This document shows, in pieces, positions 36,337 to 44,925 of a DNA stretch of 64,000 nucleotides; the first letter of the stretch is position 1; every line of letters starts with the position of its first letter. The translations under genes were made by a program, and so were the position numbers. The stretch is from Treponema sp. Marseille-Q3903 (GTDB lineage Bacteria; Spirochaetota; Spirochaetia; Treponematales; Treponemataceae), in contig NZ_JACSEU010000001.1 of NCBI RefSeq assembly GCF_014334335.1, forward strand, positions 1,488,001-1,552,000, given 5' to 3'. A model generated the notes under the pieces. The model did not search any database. It saw only the letters and a program-made list of their open reading frames with translations, and was not told where the DNA came from.

Positions 36337-37371
36337 GTGAATAAAAAATTTTATAAACAAAAAATACCAGTCTGTTTTGCGACAGATGACAATTACACTC
36401 CATTTATTACAGTCGCTATTGCATCTCTGCTCGATAATTCCGATAAAGAAAATTTTTACAGAATTATTATTCTTACGACTGATTTAAGTCAAGAAAGTAT
36501 AGCAAGTATTACAAAACTTCAAACTGAAAACTCTTCAATTGAATTTATTTCACTTTCAAATGAGCTTGGAAAAATTAAAACAATGTTTCATCTTCGTGAT
36601 TATTATTCAATGGCAACTTATTTCAGATTTTTTATTCCAAACCTTTTTCCACAGTATGAAAAAGTCCTCTATCTTGACTGCGATATTGTTGTACTTTCCG
36701 ATATCACAGAACTCTACAACACTGACATCAAAAAATATCTTGTTGCAGCAGCTCCTGAAGAAGTTATGACAACTTATGATGTCTTTGGGACTTACGTTGA
36801 AAAAGCACTTGATATCGACAGAAAAAAATATTTTAACGCCGGCATTCTTTTGCTGAATTGCAAAAAATTTAGAAAGGAAAAGATTGCCGAAAAATTTGTA
36901 GATTTACTCAACAGATATAGATTCCGTGTAACACAAGACGAAGATTATCTCAACGTTTTATGTAAAGACCGCGTAAAAATTGTTTCGCTCGGCTGGAATA
37001 AAACTGCATACAAAGCTGATGATTTTGATGATAAAGACATTAAAATTGTGCATTACAAAATAAACTGGCGACCATGGAAATACAAAAACGTTCTCTATGA
37101 AGAATATTTTTGGAAATATGCAAAAATGACTGATTATTATGACAGATTAATCAACATGAGGGATTCCAGAACTGCCGAAGATGAAAAGCAAGATCAAATT
37201 TTGATGGAAAATCTTTCAAAAATGGCGGAAGAAGATTCTGCTGACCCTAAAAATTACAAAAATACACAAGGAAAAACTGGATTTGTCTCTAATATTTTTG
37301 AAAAAATTAAAAAAATCAAAAGGATAAAAAAACTTATCAAAATAAAAGCGTATAAAATTAAACGAAGATGA
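36337..37371 (+). CDS. Glycosyltransferase family 8 protein
   Basis: This 344-aa protein has the GT8 layout: VCFATDDNYTPFITVAIASL at the N-terminus, the DxD metal site in LYLDCDIVVLSD (about residues 113-122), NAGILLLNCKKFR and the late IVHYKINWRPWKY. GT8 enzymes transfer a hexose or hexosamine from a UDP-sugar with retention. The C-terminus is a strikingly basic amphipathic stretch (KKIKRIKKLIKIKAYKIKRR), likely a membrane contact. The start is GTG. A weak TTGATT-17-TAATAT lies 9 bases before it. It overlaps the next acyltransferase gene by 4 bases. Confidence 0.9.
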   Translation: MNKKFYKQKIPVCFATDDNYTPFITVAIASLLDNSDKENFYRIIILTTDLSQESIASITKLQTENSSIEFISLSNELGKIKTMFHLRDYYSMATYFRFFIPNLFPQYEKVLYLDCDIVVLSDITELYNTDIKKYLVAAAPEEVMTTYDVFGTYVEKALDIDRKKYFNAGILLLNCKKFRKEKIAEKFVDLLNRYRFRVTQDEDYLNVLCKDRVKIVSLGWNKTAYKADDFDDKDIKIVHYKINWRPWKYKNVLYEEYFWKYAKMTDYYDRLINMRDSRTAEDEKQDQILMENLSKMAEEDSADPKNYKNTQGKTGFVSNIFEKIKKIKRIKKLIKIKAYKIKRR

Positions 37372-38246
37372 ACAAAAACGTAAATAATGTTGTTGAAAAA
37401 GACAAAGGAAGACTTGCCATCATCTCCCGTATTGAAGAATACGAAAAAAAAGGCTGGTTTTCAAAAGATGTAGAAGATGATCCTCCTACAATTTCTCTGA
37501 CAGAGGATAAAGTCGATTATCTAAATGAAAATTTGATAAACAGATTGCTCGCAAAAGTTATAACTACTTATGCGTATCATTTTATTAAAAAGCTGCTAAA
37601 AACTAAGCAGATGATTATCAAGGAAGTTCGAGGAATTGAAAACTACGAAAAAATTGCCGATAAAGGAGCAGTTTTAACTTGCAATCATTTCAATCCGTTT
37701 GATAATTTTGCAATCCACATCACGCTAAAAAAATACTTAAAAAAACACCATGGAGAACTTTACAAAGTAATCCGCGAAGGTAATTTTACAAATTTTAAAG
37801 GGCTTTACGGGCTTTTCTTCAGGCACTGCTATACTTTGCCGTTGAGCAGCAATTTCAGCTGTATGAAAAAATTCATGGCTTCTGTAGACACGCTCCTTAA
37901 ACGCGGTGAAAAAATCTTAGTTTATGCTGAACAGGGAATGTGGTGGAATTACAAAAAACCTCGCCCATTGACAAGCGGTGCGTTTAATTTTGCAGTAAGA
38001 AACGATGTGCCGATTTTACCTTGCTTTATCACGATGGAAGATTCAAATATAATAGGTGGAGACGGATTTCCTATCCAAGAATATACAATTCACTTTCTGA
38101 AGCCAATCTACCCAGACAATACGAAATCTTATAAAGAAAACGTCGCAGAGATGAATGAGAAAAATTACCAGATGTGGAAAGAAGTTTACGAAAAAACTTA
38201 TGGGATCCCTCTCAAGTATTCTTGCGACGAGAATGAATCTAAATAA
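37368..38246 (+). CDS. PlsC-like acyltransferase 1
   Basis: This 292-aa protein carries an HX4D acyltransferase motif in LTCNHFNPFDNFAIH. An EQGMWWNYKKPRPLTSGAF segment occupies the place of the usual EGTRS block. These identify the lysophospholipid acyltransferase superfamily, which transfers fatty acids to glycerol phosphate or glycolipid acceptors at the membrane. A hydrophobic patch near residue 60-75 may be the membrane anchor. It lies between a GT8 gene (overlap 4) and a second acyltransferase gene, so glycolipid or lipoglycan synthesis is likely. Confidence 0.85.
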   Translation: MNKNVNNVVEKDKGRLAIISRIEEYEKKGWFSKDVEDDPPTISLTEDKVDYLNENLINRLLAKVITTYAYHFIKKLLKTKQMIIKEVRGIENYEKIADKGAVLTCNHFNPFDNFAIHITLKKYLKKHHGELYKVIREGNFTNFKGLYGLFFRHCYTLPLSSNFSCMKKFMASVDTLLKRGEKILVYAEQGMWWNYKKPRPLTSGAFNFAVRNDVPILPCFITMEDSNIIGGDGFPIQEYTIHFLKPIYPDNTKSYKENVAEMNEKNYQMWKEVYEKTYGIPLKYSCDENESK

Positions 38247-38275
38247 TCCGAGTGAAAAAAAAGCTTTAAAAGCGT

Positions 38276-39055
38276 ATGGGAAAACAGCAGATTATCTATT
38301 ATTCAGATGAACTCAACGACGAATTTTCAAAAATAAAAATTACGCCAAAACAAATTGACGGAAATTGGGATTACGGCGGTGATTTAAAATGGTCAATCTT
38401 GAGTTTTTTCTGGTATAAAATGGTTTTTCGTCCAATCGCTCAGTTTATTTTTAAGTTTATACTTCACCATAAAATCGTAAACAGACAAGTGCTTAAGCCT
38501 TTTAAGCACAAAGCATATTTTATGTATGCAAATCACACAAATACTGCGTGCGATCCTTTTATTCCATCAATGGTGATGTTTCCATCTCACCCTTTTGTCA
38601 TAATTCATCCAAATAACGTTTCCATGCCAGTTTTAGGACATATAATCCCATACCTTGGCGGTCTTCCATTGCCCGACAATCTTGAAGCTACAAAAAACTT
38701 TATCGACATAATCAAACTGCGCATTTCACAAAATCATCCTATTATGATTTATCCTGAAGCGCACATCTGGCCATATTACACAAAAATAAGACCTTTTTTA
38801 GATTTGTCTTTTAGATATCCTGTTCAGTACGATGCCCCGGTCTTTTGCTTTACTAACACTTATCAAAAACAAAAAATGTCTAAAAAGCCACACATTGTGA
38901 CTTATGTCGACGGACCATTTTACGCTGATAAAACACTTTCTTCAAAAGAACAAAAAACTGATTTACGCAACAGAGTTTACGATGTAATGACAGAAAGAGC
39001 AAAAAACAATAATGTTGAAATTATAAAATATATCAAAGTTGAGAGGAAAAAATGA
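38276..39055 (+). CDS. PlsC-like acyltransferase 2 (variant HX5D)
   Basis: This 259-aa protein is related to the preceding one. The acyltransferase motif reads NHTNTACDPF, with five residues between His and Asp instead of four. YPEAHIWPYYTKIRPF takes the place of the EGTR block and parallels EQGMWWNYKKPRP of copy 1. An N-terminal hydrophobic stretch (about residues 45-65, SFFWYKMVFRPIAQFIFKFI) could be membrane-embedded. The start has only a weak ribosome site and lies 29 bases after copy 1. It overlaps the next GT8 gene by 4 bases. Confidence 0.83.
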   Translation: MGKQQIIYYSDELNDEFSKIKITPKQIDGNWDYGGDLKWSILSFFWYKMVFRPIAQFIFKFILHHKIVNRQVLKPFKHKAYFMYANHTNTACDPFIPSMVMFPSHPFVIIHPNNVSMPVLGHIIPYLGGLPLPDNLEATKNFIDIIKLRISQNHPIMIYPEAHIWPYYTKIRPFLDLSFRYPVQYDAPVFCFTNTYQKQKMSKKPHIVTYVDGPFYADKTLSSKEQKTDLRNRVYDVMTERAKNNNVEIIKYIKVERKK

Positions 39056-39897
39056 TAAATTTACTTTTTGCCGGCAATTGCAAAGTTTTTGATGGGATTC
39101 TTTCATGTGCCATCTCTATTTTTAAAAGAACATCGACAAAAGAACCGTTTAATTTCTATATTTTAACGATGGACGTTCACCATATCCGTGAAGATTATAC
39201 TCCGATTACAAACGAGCAGATTGAATTTTTAGAAAAAGTAGCAAAAACATACAATCCAGAAAATAAAGTTAAAAAAATCGATGTGACCGATTTATATGAT
39301 AAAGAATTTGCAAACAGTCCGAACGAACAGTGTTATTGCTCTCCGTACACACTGCTCCGCCTTTTTGCCGATTTAATTCCTGAAATTCCTGAAAAGATTC
39401 TATATCTTGATGCAGACCTTTTGTTTGCGAGAGACATCACACTTTTATACAGTATCGATATCTCTGATTACGAATATGCGGCAGCCCCTGACCATTATGG
39501 GAAAATAATTTTGTTTTGGCAGAAAAAATTTATAAATGCAGGCGTAATTTTATTCAATATCGCAAAATGCAAAAAGACTGGACTATTTTCAAAATCACGC
39601 GGACTCATAAAAACGCGGAAGCTAACGTTTGCAGATGAAAGTGCAATAATCAGAAGCACGACGATGCAGAAAAAAATCTCGCAGCGTTTTAATGACCAGA
39701 AATTTTTATATAAAGGCACTGTCATCAGACATTTTTCAAAGCGACTTTTTTATACGCCTTATCCACATACTGAAAATATTAAGCAGTGGAATTACGCAAA
39801 GATGCTCGCAAAGTTCAAATACACTTGTTTTGAAGACATCATAACAGAATTTATTTATTACAGAGAATCTTTGGCGCGTGGAAAAAATCCGTTTTAA
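39052..39897 (+). CDS. Glycosyltransferase family 8 protein 2
   Basis: This 281-aa protein has the GT8 motifs ILYLDADLLFARDI (DxD as DAD), FINAGVILFNIAKCKK and, near the C-terminus, IRHFSKRLFYTPYPH. It is diverged from the first GT8 and lacks the basic tail. The N-terminus (MINLLFAGNCKVFDGILSCA) has the family's cofactor-binding start. The start overlaps the acyltransferase-2 stop (ATGA). The gene is the last of the cassette and its stop is shared with the converging gene on a TTAA. Confidence 0.88.
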   Translation: MINLLFAGNCKVFDGILSCAISIFKRTSTKEPFNFYILTMDVHHIREDYTPITNEQIEFLEKVAKTYNPENKVKKIDVTDLYDKEFANSPNEQCYCSPYTLLRLFADLIPEIPEKILYLDADLLFARDITLLYSIDISDYEYAAAPDHYGKIILFWQKKFINAGVILFNIAKCKKTGLFSKSRGLIKTRKLTFADESAIIRSTTMQKKISQRFNDQKFLYKGTVIRHFSKRLFYTPYPHTENIKQWNYAKMLAKFKYTCFEDIITEFIYYRESLARGKNPF

Positions 39898-40790
39898 TTT
39901 TTTGAATTTCGGCTGTTTACAATTTGAATCAACTCTTCGACTGTCGACTTATCTGCAAGTTTTACTAAATACGGTTCTTTATCTGTGATTAAAACAGAGC
40001 GGTCTTGATTAAAAATGTAGTTTTCATTAATAAAAACAGCCGGCTTTAAAACATTTCGAACTTTTTTGCTTTTTCCGGATACAGATGAATAAATTTTGTC
40101 ACCTGATTTTATATGGCGGTCAACATAAAATGTTTTATCATCATAAGTTACTCCAACTTTTTCAGATGAATAATCCATATCTGTAAGCCAGTATCTTATA
40201 TCAAAGATTTGAGAATCAATTGTAGAACTATTTGAGGAATCGCTTTGCCCTTCGGAAATAATATAAAGACAACAGATGTCGTTTTTTACGTTTTGTTCAG
40301 AAGCTAAAAAACCTTTTGAAAAAGAATTGCCACGGTAATAATTTTTGTCTGATGAATCTTGAATATAAAAATTTAAATACATTTTACCGTCTATCACAGC
40401 AACCGGAACATAATTTTTCTGATATTTTGAATAGTCAAGTTCAATCTCCCAGCAATCAGGCTGAAAATTTTCTTCATCTTTTGAAGGCGATTTTTTTAAT
40501 TGAAAAATTTTATAGTGAACATGTTCAGGTGTTTTGTGCGTTGCGGAATTTCTTTTTCTTTCATATTGTTGGCTGTAAGATTCCGGTTCAGCAGCCCTGT
40601 CGATATACAAACCGTAAAACGCTTTCAAAAAAATCACAATTTCGTCTTCTTCAAAAAAAACAAAACGGTCTTTTCCTTCCCAAACACCGGACAATTCGGA
40701 AGGAAATACACTTTGCTCAGAAAACAGTCTTATATTGAAAAAAATAAGAATAAAAATTGCAAAGAAAATATTTTTAAAAATCAGTCGCAT
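39894..40790 (-). CDS. Secreted protein of unknown function
   Basis: From the ATG at 40790 this encodes 298 aa with a signal peptide (LIFKNIFFAIFILIFFNIRL, then SEQ). No family was recognised; the mature protein is aromatic- and Lys-rich with many short beta-like stretches. The upstream in-frame ATG at 40829 would put 13 residues before the signal peptide and is less likely. It is the last gene of the unit that starts with the conserved 407-aa gene and includes ligA. It shares a TTAA stop with the GT8-2 gene. Confidence 0.72.
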   Translation of the reverse strand: MRLIFKNIFFAIFILIFFNIRLFSEQSVFPSELSGVWEGKDRFVFFEEDEIVIFLKAFYGLYIDRAAEPESYSQQYERKRNSATHKTPEHVHYKIFQLKKSPSKDEENFQPDCWEIELDYSKYQKNYVPVAVIDGKMYLNFYIQDSSDKNYYRGNSFSKGFLASEQNVKNDICCLYIISEGQSDSSNSSTIDSQIFDIRYWLTDMDYSSEKVGVTYDDKTFYVDRHIKSGDKIYSSVSGKSKKVRNVLKPAVFINENYIFNQDRSVLITDKEPYLVKLADKSTVEELIQIVNSRNSKN

Positions 40791-40835
40791 ATAATATTTA
40801 TCGTCATTTTGAGTTTTTTTTATATACACAACGGC

Positions 40836-41453
40836 TTATAATTCCGAAATTACAAACTCACCGTTCGATTTGCAACTTATTGAATAATACTTGTCCGGTT
40901 TGCAGCCTGACAAATCGACTGTGTAATTTGTCGTAAGACCGAAATTTATTGAAGGATATTTTTGAAGGGCAAAAACTGCGAGTCTGTATAATTTGCGTCT
41001 CTCGCCGAAAGTCGAATCATAACCTAAAAGCATGCACTGTCCATAATCATTGTAATACTTTTCAAGATAAGTACCTTTCCGCCGCTCTGCCCGCTCTTCT
41101 ATTATTCTGTTTTTCCCGTAGATTCTGTATGGAAAAACATAAAACTTGCTGTTTATTTTTAACTGCGAAAATTCAACTGCAAGATAAGAGCCTCTCCACG
41201 AACGCTCAATTTCTGCAATCTCATTTCCTTTTGAATCTATGATTGCGAATTTCCCGCTGACGGTGTTGTTGTTTTCCATAGAAGAAGAACCGTATATGTT
41301 GATTCTCAAAAATTCCTGAGGAATATTCTCCGGCATAGTTGCAGAACTGTTTACACATAAAAGATACGCACAACAAGTATAAACTATGTAAGATAAAATA
41401 AAAACAATGAAAAGAGAAATCAATAAACTGACAAATGGATTTTTCTGCTTCAT
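40836..41453 (-). CDS. Single-pass membrane protein of unknown function
   Basis: This 205-aa protein has one N-terminal membrane segment (about residues 9-34) and a soluble domain with no recognised family. Its ATG overlaps the ligA stop (ATGA), so translation is coupled to ligA. The C-terminal 60 residues are beta-like (LAVFALQKYPSINFGLTTNY). It is not known to be related to DNA repair; co-expression with ligA may be coincidental. Confidence 0.7.
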   Translation of the reverse strand: MKQKNPFVSLLISLFIVFILSYIVYTCCAYLLCVNSSATMPENIPQEFLRINIYGSSSMENNNTVSGKFAIIDSKGNEIAEIERSWRGSYLAVEFSQLKINSKFYVFPYRIYGKNRIIEERAERRKGTYLEKYYNDYGQCMLLGYDSTFGERRKLYRLAVFALQKYPSINFGLTTNYTVDLSGCKPDKYYSISCKSNGEFVISEL

Positions 41454-43366
41454 TTTGACATATTTATAAGTTCAAGGAATTGTTTTTCATCGATAACCGG
41501 AATTCCAAACTTTGCTGCTTTGATATTTTTCGAAGACCCGCTTGAAGTGTCGTTTGTAACAAGATAGCTCAAATCTTTAGTGACAGAAGATTTTATTGCT
41601 CCGCCTTCTTTTTTTACAAGCTGTTCAGCATCAGAACGTTTCATTGTAACAAGTTCGCCGGTAAAGCAAAAAGATTTTCCTAAGAGCTTCCCTTCACTTT
41701 CCGATTCAAGTATTATAGTGCCGTCTGAAACTAATTTTTTCATCTCGTCTGAATTTTCTGCAAGCCCTTCCACGATTATGCGCGCCATTATTTCACCAAA
41801 CCCGTAAACGCGTGAAATCTCCTCTTGAGTTGCGTTCAACAATTTCGAAAGCGTATTAAAACCTGCGGCTACGAGTTTTTCGGCAGAAGTTTCCCCAACT
41901 CCTTCAATATCAAATGCACCGACAAAAACAGACAGTTTCATTTTTCTGTGAGACTGTATAGAATTGTATACTTTTTGTGCTCCTAAAGATTTTTTATCAG
42001 CTTCCATGCTCTCTTCATTCAAAAAATATGGAACTAAATCTTCAACCGTAAGTGAATAAATATCTGAAACGCACTTTAGACGTTTGTCGTTGAATAAAGA
42101 AGTTATCAAAGTTTCACCAAGGTCTCGTATATCGACAACCTGTTGATATTTTAAAAGCTGATGAAGGATGCGTTTTGGACATTGTTTGTTAGGACAGAAA
42201 AGTCTGCTTCCTTCATCTATGAGGCTAGAACCGCACGTCTCACAGTGATGAGGGAATTCAATATCCGATGTTTGAATATTTTTTTCTTCAACGACACTCT
42301 CGATTTTTGGAATTATTTCGCCGCGTTTTACGACAAGAACATGGCTTCCAATTTTTACACCGAGTTTACGCATAGTATCGGGATTTGAAAGGCTTGCTCT
42401 CTGAACTTTAGTCCCATTTAATTCAACTTCATCAAAGATTGCGACCGGTGTATAAGTTCCACCGCTTCGACTCCATTCAACTTGGCGCAAAGTAGAGACA
42501 GCTTCTTCAAGGCTGAATTTAAAAGCAATCTGACGGTCAGGTCTGTCGCGGCTTGCATCTTCAAGATTGATATTGCGTTCCTTTATAACAAGTCCATCTA
42601 TATCGTATTCAATTGAAGTTTTTCGTTCTTCCATCACCTTTGCGCGATAAGCGATCACTCGCTCCTGTGAACGGCAAATCACAAGTTTTACTGCATTGAA
42701 ACCGCAATCCATGAGCCATTTTATTTTTTCTTCTTCATTTGTAAAAAAGATTTTATCATCGGTTGAAAGTGCGTCATAAACAATCAGCTTTAGATACTCG
42801 CTACCTTGCCCATCTTTTCGTTTCATGATGCCGTTTGCAGCGTTCCGGCAGTTTGCCTTGTCCGGAAAATATTTTTTGTGAACTTCATGAGTCATGATGA
42901 CTTCACCACGAATACCGCCTGTAAATGGGACAAGTTTTCCATCACGATAAACTGCGTGATTTACACCTGACATTTTTTTTGCATTCGCAGTTATGTCGTC
43001 TCCAATTGTCCCGTCGCCGCGAGTTACAGCGCAAACTAAATAGCCGTTCTGATACTGAAGCTCAAGAGAAGCTCCGTCTAGTTTATACTCAACAAGATAT
43101 TGATCGTAATTATGTTTTTGTGCCCAAGCGATAAACTGTTCGGGATTCGCTGCCTTTTCCTGACTACCCATCGGCATTATATGTTTTACTTTTGGAAAAT
43201 TGCCGGAATCTGCACCGACACGGTGGAGGATCTCGTTTTGAGGATCAAGTTCTTTCAGTTCATCCCACAGTTTATCAAATTCTGCATCAGAGATTTCTCC
43301 TTCGCCGTCGTAGTATGATTTTTGATATCTTGTGATCAATGATTTTAATTCTTCAACACGTGTCAT
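41450..43366 (-). CDS. ligA: NAD-dependent DNA ligase LigA (divergent)
   Basis: This 638-aa protein shows the LigA domain order. An Ia domain (SYYDGEGEISDAEFDKL) comes first, then the KxDG nucleotidyl motif with Lys95 in YKLDGASLEL. The OB fold follows (RGEIIPKIESVVEE), then a four-Cys zinc finger (CETCGSS and CPNKQCPKR), helix-hairpin-helix repeats and a C-terminal BRCT domain (LLGKSFCFTGELVTMKRSDA). The enzyme seals DNA nicks with NAD. It is somewhat short and several family motifs are altered (for example PDRQIAFKF). It is 67 bases after trmB and overlaps the next gene by 4 bases. Confidence 0.92.
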   Translation of the reverse strand: MTRVEELKSLITRYQKSYYDGEGEISDAEFDKLWDELKELDPQNEILHRVGADSGNFPKVKHIMPMGSQEKAANPEQFIAWAQKHNYDQYLVEYKLDGASLELQYQNGYLVCAVTRGDGTIGDDITANAKKMSGVNHAVYRDGKLVPFTGGIRGEVIMTHEVHKKYFPDKANCRNAANGIMKRKDGQGSEYLKLIVYDALSTDDKIFFTNEEEKIKWLMDCGFNAVKLVICRSQERVIAYRAKVMEERKTSIEYDIDGLVIKERNINLEDASRDRPDRQIAFKFSLEEAVSTLRQVEWSRSGGTYTPVAIFDEVELNGTKVQRASLSNPDTMRKLGVKIGSHVLVVKRGEIIPKIESVVEEKNIQTSDIEFPHHCETCGSSLIDEGSRLFCPNKQCPKRILHQLLKYQQVVDIRDLGETLITSLFNDKRLKCVSDIYSLTVEDLVPYFLNEESMEADKKSLGAQKVYNSIQSHRKMKLSVFVGAFDIEGVGETSAEKLVAAGFNTLSKLLNATQEEISRVYGFGEIMARIIVEGLAENSDEMKKLVSDGTIILESESEGKLLGKSFCFTGELVTMKRSDAEQLVKKEGGAIKSSVTKDLSYLVTNDTSSGSSKNIKAAKFGIPVIDEKQFLELINMSK

Positions 43367-43433
43367 TTTTTTATTAGGATAGACTGATTCACATTATTTT
43401 GTGTTTATCAGCCGATTCCCTGCCATCTATAAA

Positions 43434-44198
43434 TTATTCCTTTTCAAAAAGTATTTCAGTGATTTTGCGGTCTGCCGCCAACCCTTTTCTCTCAAATTTT
43501 GTTTGCACTCTCCACGGCTGAGGTTCTGCAAAACCTTGATATTTGTTTTTCAGATGCGGAGTTGCATTCAACTCATTCAATGCAAATTCTGCATATTCTA
43601 TTATATCTGTTACAAAATACAGATATCCGCCGGGAGCCAACTTTTGAGCAAAAATGTCAGTATGTGGGCGTTTCAAAAGTCTGCGTTTATGGTGACGTTT
43701 TTTTTGCCATGGATCTGGGAAAAATATGTGAAACCCGTTGACTGAGTTACAACCTATCATCACTTGTAAAACTTCGAGAGCATCGTGTTCTATGATATAA
43801 AGATTTTTTAATTCTCTTTTTTTTATTTCGGAAAGAACGCGACCTACTCCAGGGGTGTGAACTTCGATCCCAAGATAGTTTATATTTGGATTTGCCTGTG
43901 CGATAGCGACTGTTGCGTCTCCCATACCAAACCCGATTTCGATCACAATAGGATTTGTGTTTCCAAAAACATCTATAAAATTAAGTTTTTTATGTTCAAA
44001 AGGGATACACCATTGTGGTGAAAGTTCATTGTATGCTTTTTCTTGTGCTGTAGTCATGCGACCTGCACGCAACACATAAGTTTTGATTTCCCTTTTATAT
44101 TCTATTGGGATTTCGCTATCTAAATTACTCGAGGGAACTGATTCTGGCGGATTGTCAGAGTCAGTTGTCTTTTCAATGTTTGTATCTATGTTCATCAT
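43434..44198 (-). CDS. trmB: tRNA (guanine-N7-)-methyltransferase TrmB
   Basis: This 254-aa protein has the TrmB motifs: VIEIGFGMGDATVAIAQAN (SAM site), YLGIEVHTPGVGRVL, and FPDPWQKKRHHKRRLL, followed by LAPGGYLYFVTDIIEYAEFA. It methylates G46 in the variable loop of tRNA. The N-terminal 40 residues are an acidic, poorly conserved extension. ATG at 44198 or the immediately following ATG could start it. The gene lies 21 bases after a lipoprotein gene. Confidence 0.94.
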   Translation of the reverse strand: MMNIDTNIEKTTDSDNPPESVPSSNLDSEIPIEYKREIKTYVLRAGRMTTAQEKAYNELSPQWCIPFEHKKLNFIDVFGNTNPIVIEIGFGMGDATVAIAQANPNINYLGIEVHTPGVGRVLSEIKKRELKNLYIIEHDALEVLQVMIGCNSVNGFHIFFPDPWQKKRHHKRRLLKRPHTDIFAQKLAPGGYLYFVTDIIEYAEFALNELNATPHLKNKYQGFAEPQPWRVQTKFERKGLAADRKITEILFEKE

Positions 44199-44219
44199 TT
44201 TTCCTTGCTATATTCAATC

Positions 44220-44921
44220 TCAATCATCTGCAGGCTTAATTTCAGGCATAACTTTTATTTCCGGCATTATAAAAATAACATTGCTGTTTTTAGAGTTCCA
44301 AACATCTTTATAATAATCAGCGTCGACATAAGCATTTTTGATGCTGTTATCAGTTTGAAATTCCTCAGTTTTTTCACCGAAATATATCATCAGCTTTTCT
44401 TTATTGTATATGGCTATCTTTAGAATTCCGCCATTTTCTTTCATAATTTTTTCAATTTCAGTTGCTTTTATATCATAAAAACTTGTGTCATATTCAACTT
44501 CTATTGACGAAGAAACGTATTTTTCATCTGCATTGTAATAGGTGACTTCATATTTTCCAGTTGGAATAACTTCATTTTCCGGAGCTTTTAGGTTTGTATT
44601 TCCTGCCCATTGGGAGCCGCCATCAGATTCTAAAACCATTTCAATATTGTCAAAATCCCAGATAAAACCTGTCTCGAGAGATTTTATTTTAATGCGGGAA
44701 AAACGCCTGACATCGGATTTTGATTCCATAAAAATTGCAAGCCGAACATCGGGGGGGATATTTTCATTTTTGTAATCAAAGATGACAGAATAATCCGATT
44801 GCTCAAGTTCTGGAGCAACATTTGAGCAGCTTAAAAGAAAAAATTGAATAATGAGCAACGATACTGGTAGAAAAAATGATGCATGTATAAAAAACTTGAT
44901 TTTTTTTATAAAACAATTCAT
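44220..44921 (-). CDS. Lipoprotein of unknown function
   Basis: This 233-aa protein has a hydrophobic signal ending in lipobox FLLSC, then SNVAPELEQ. The mature region contains a beta-sandwich-like stretch (LAIFMESKSDVRRFSRIKIK, later VIPTGKYEVTYYNADEKYVS) with no recognised family. The C-terminus has a short repeated MPEIK unit. It lies 4 bases after the 407-aa gene and 21 bases before trmB, all on one transcript. Confidence 0.76.
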   Translation of the reverse strand: MNCFIKKIKFFIHASFFLPVSLLIIQFFLLSCSNVAPELEQSDYSVIFDYKNENIPPDVRLAIFMESKSDVRRFSRIKIKSLETGFIWDFDNIEMVLESDGGSQWAGNTNLKAPENEVIPTGKYEVTYYNADEKYVSSSIEVEYDTSFYDIKATEIEKIMKENGGILKIAIYNKEKLMIYFGEKTEEFQTDNSIKNAYVDADYYKDVWNSKNSNVIFIMPEIKVMPEIKPADD

Positions 44922-44925
44922 AAAA

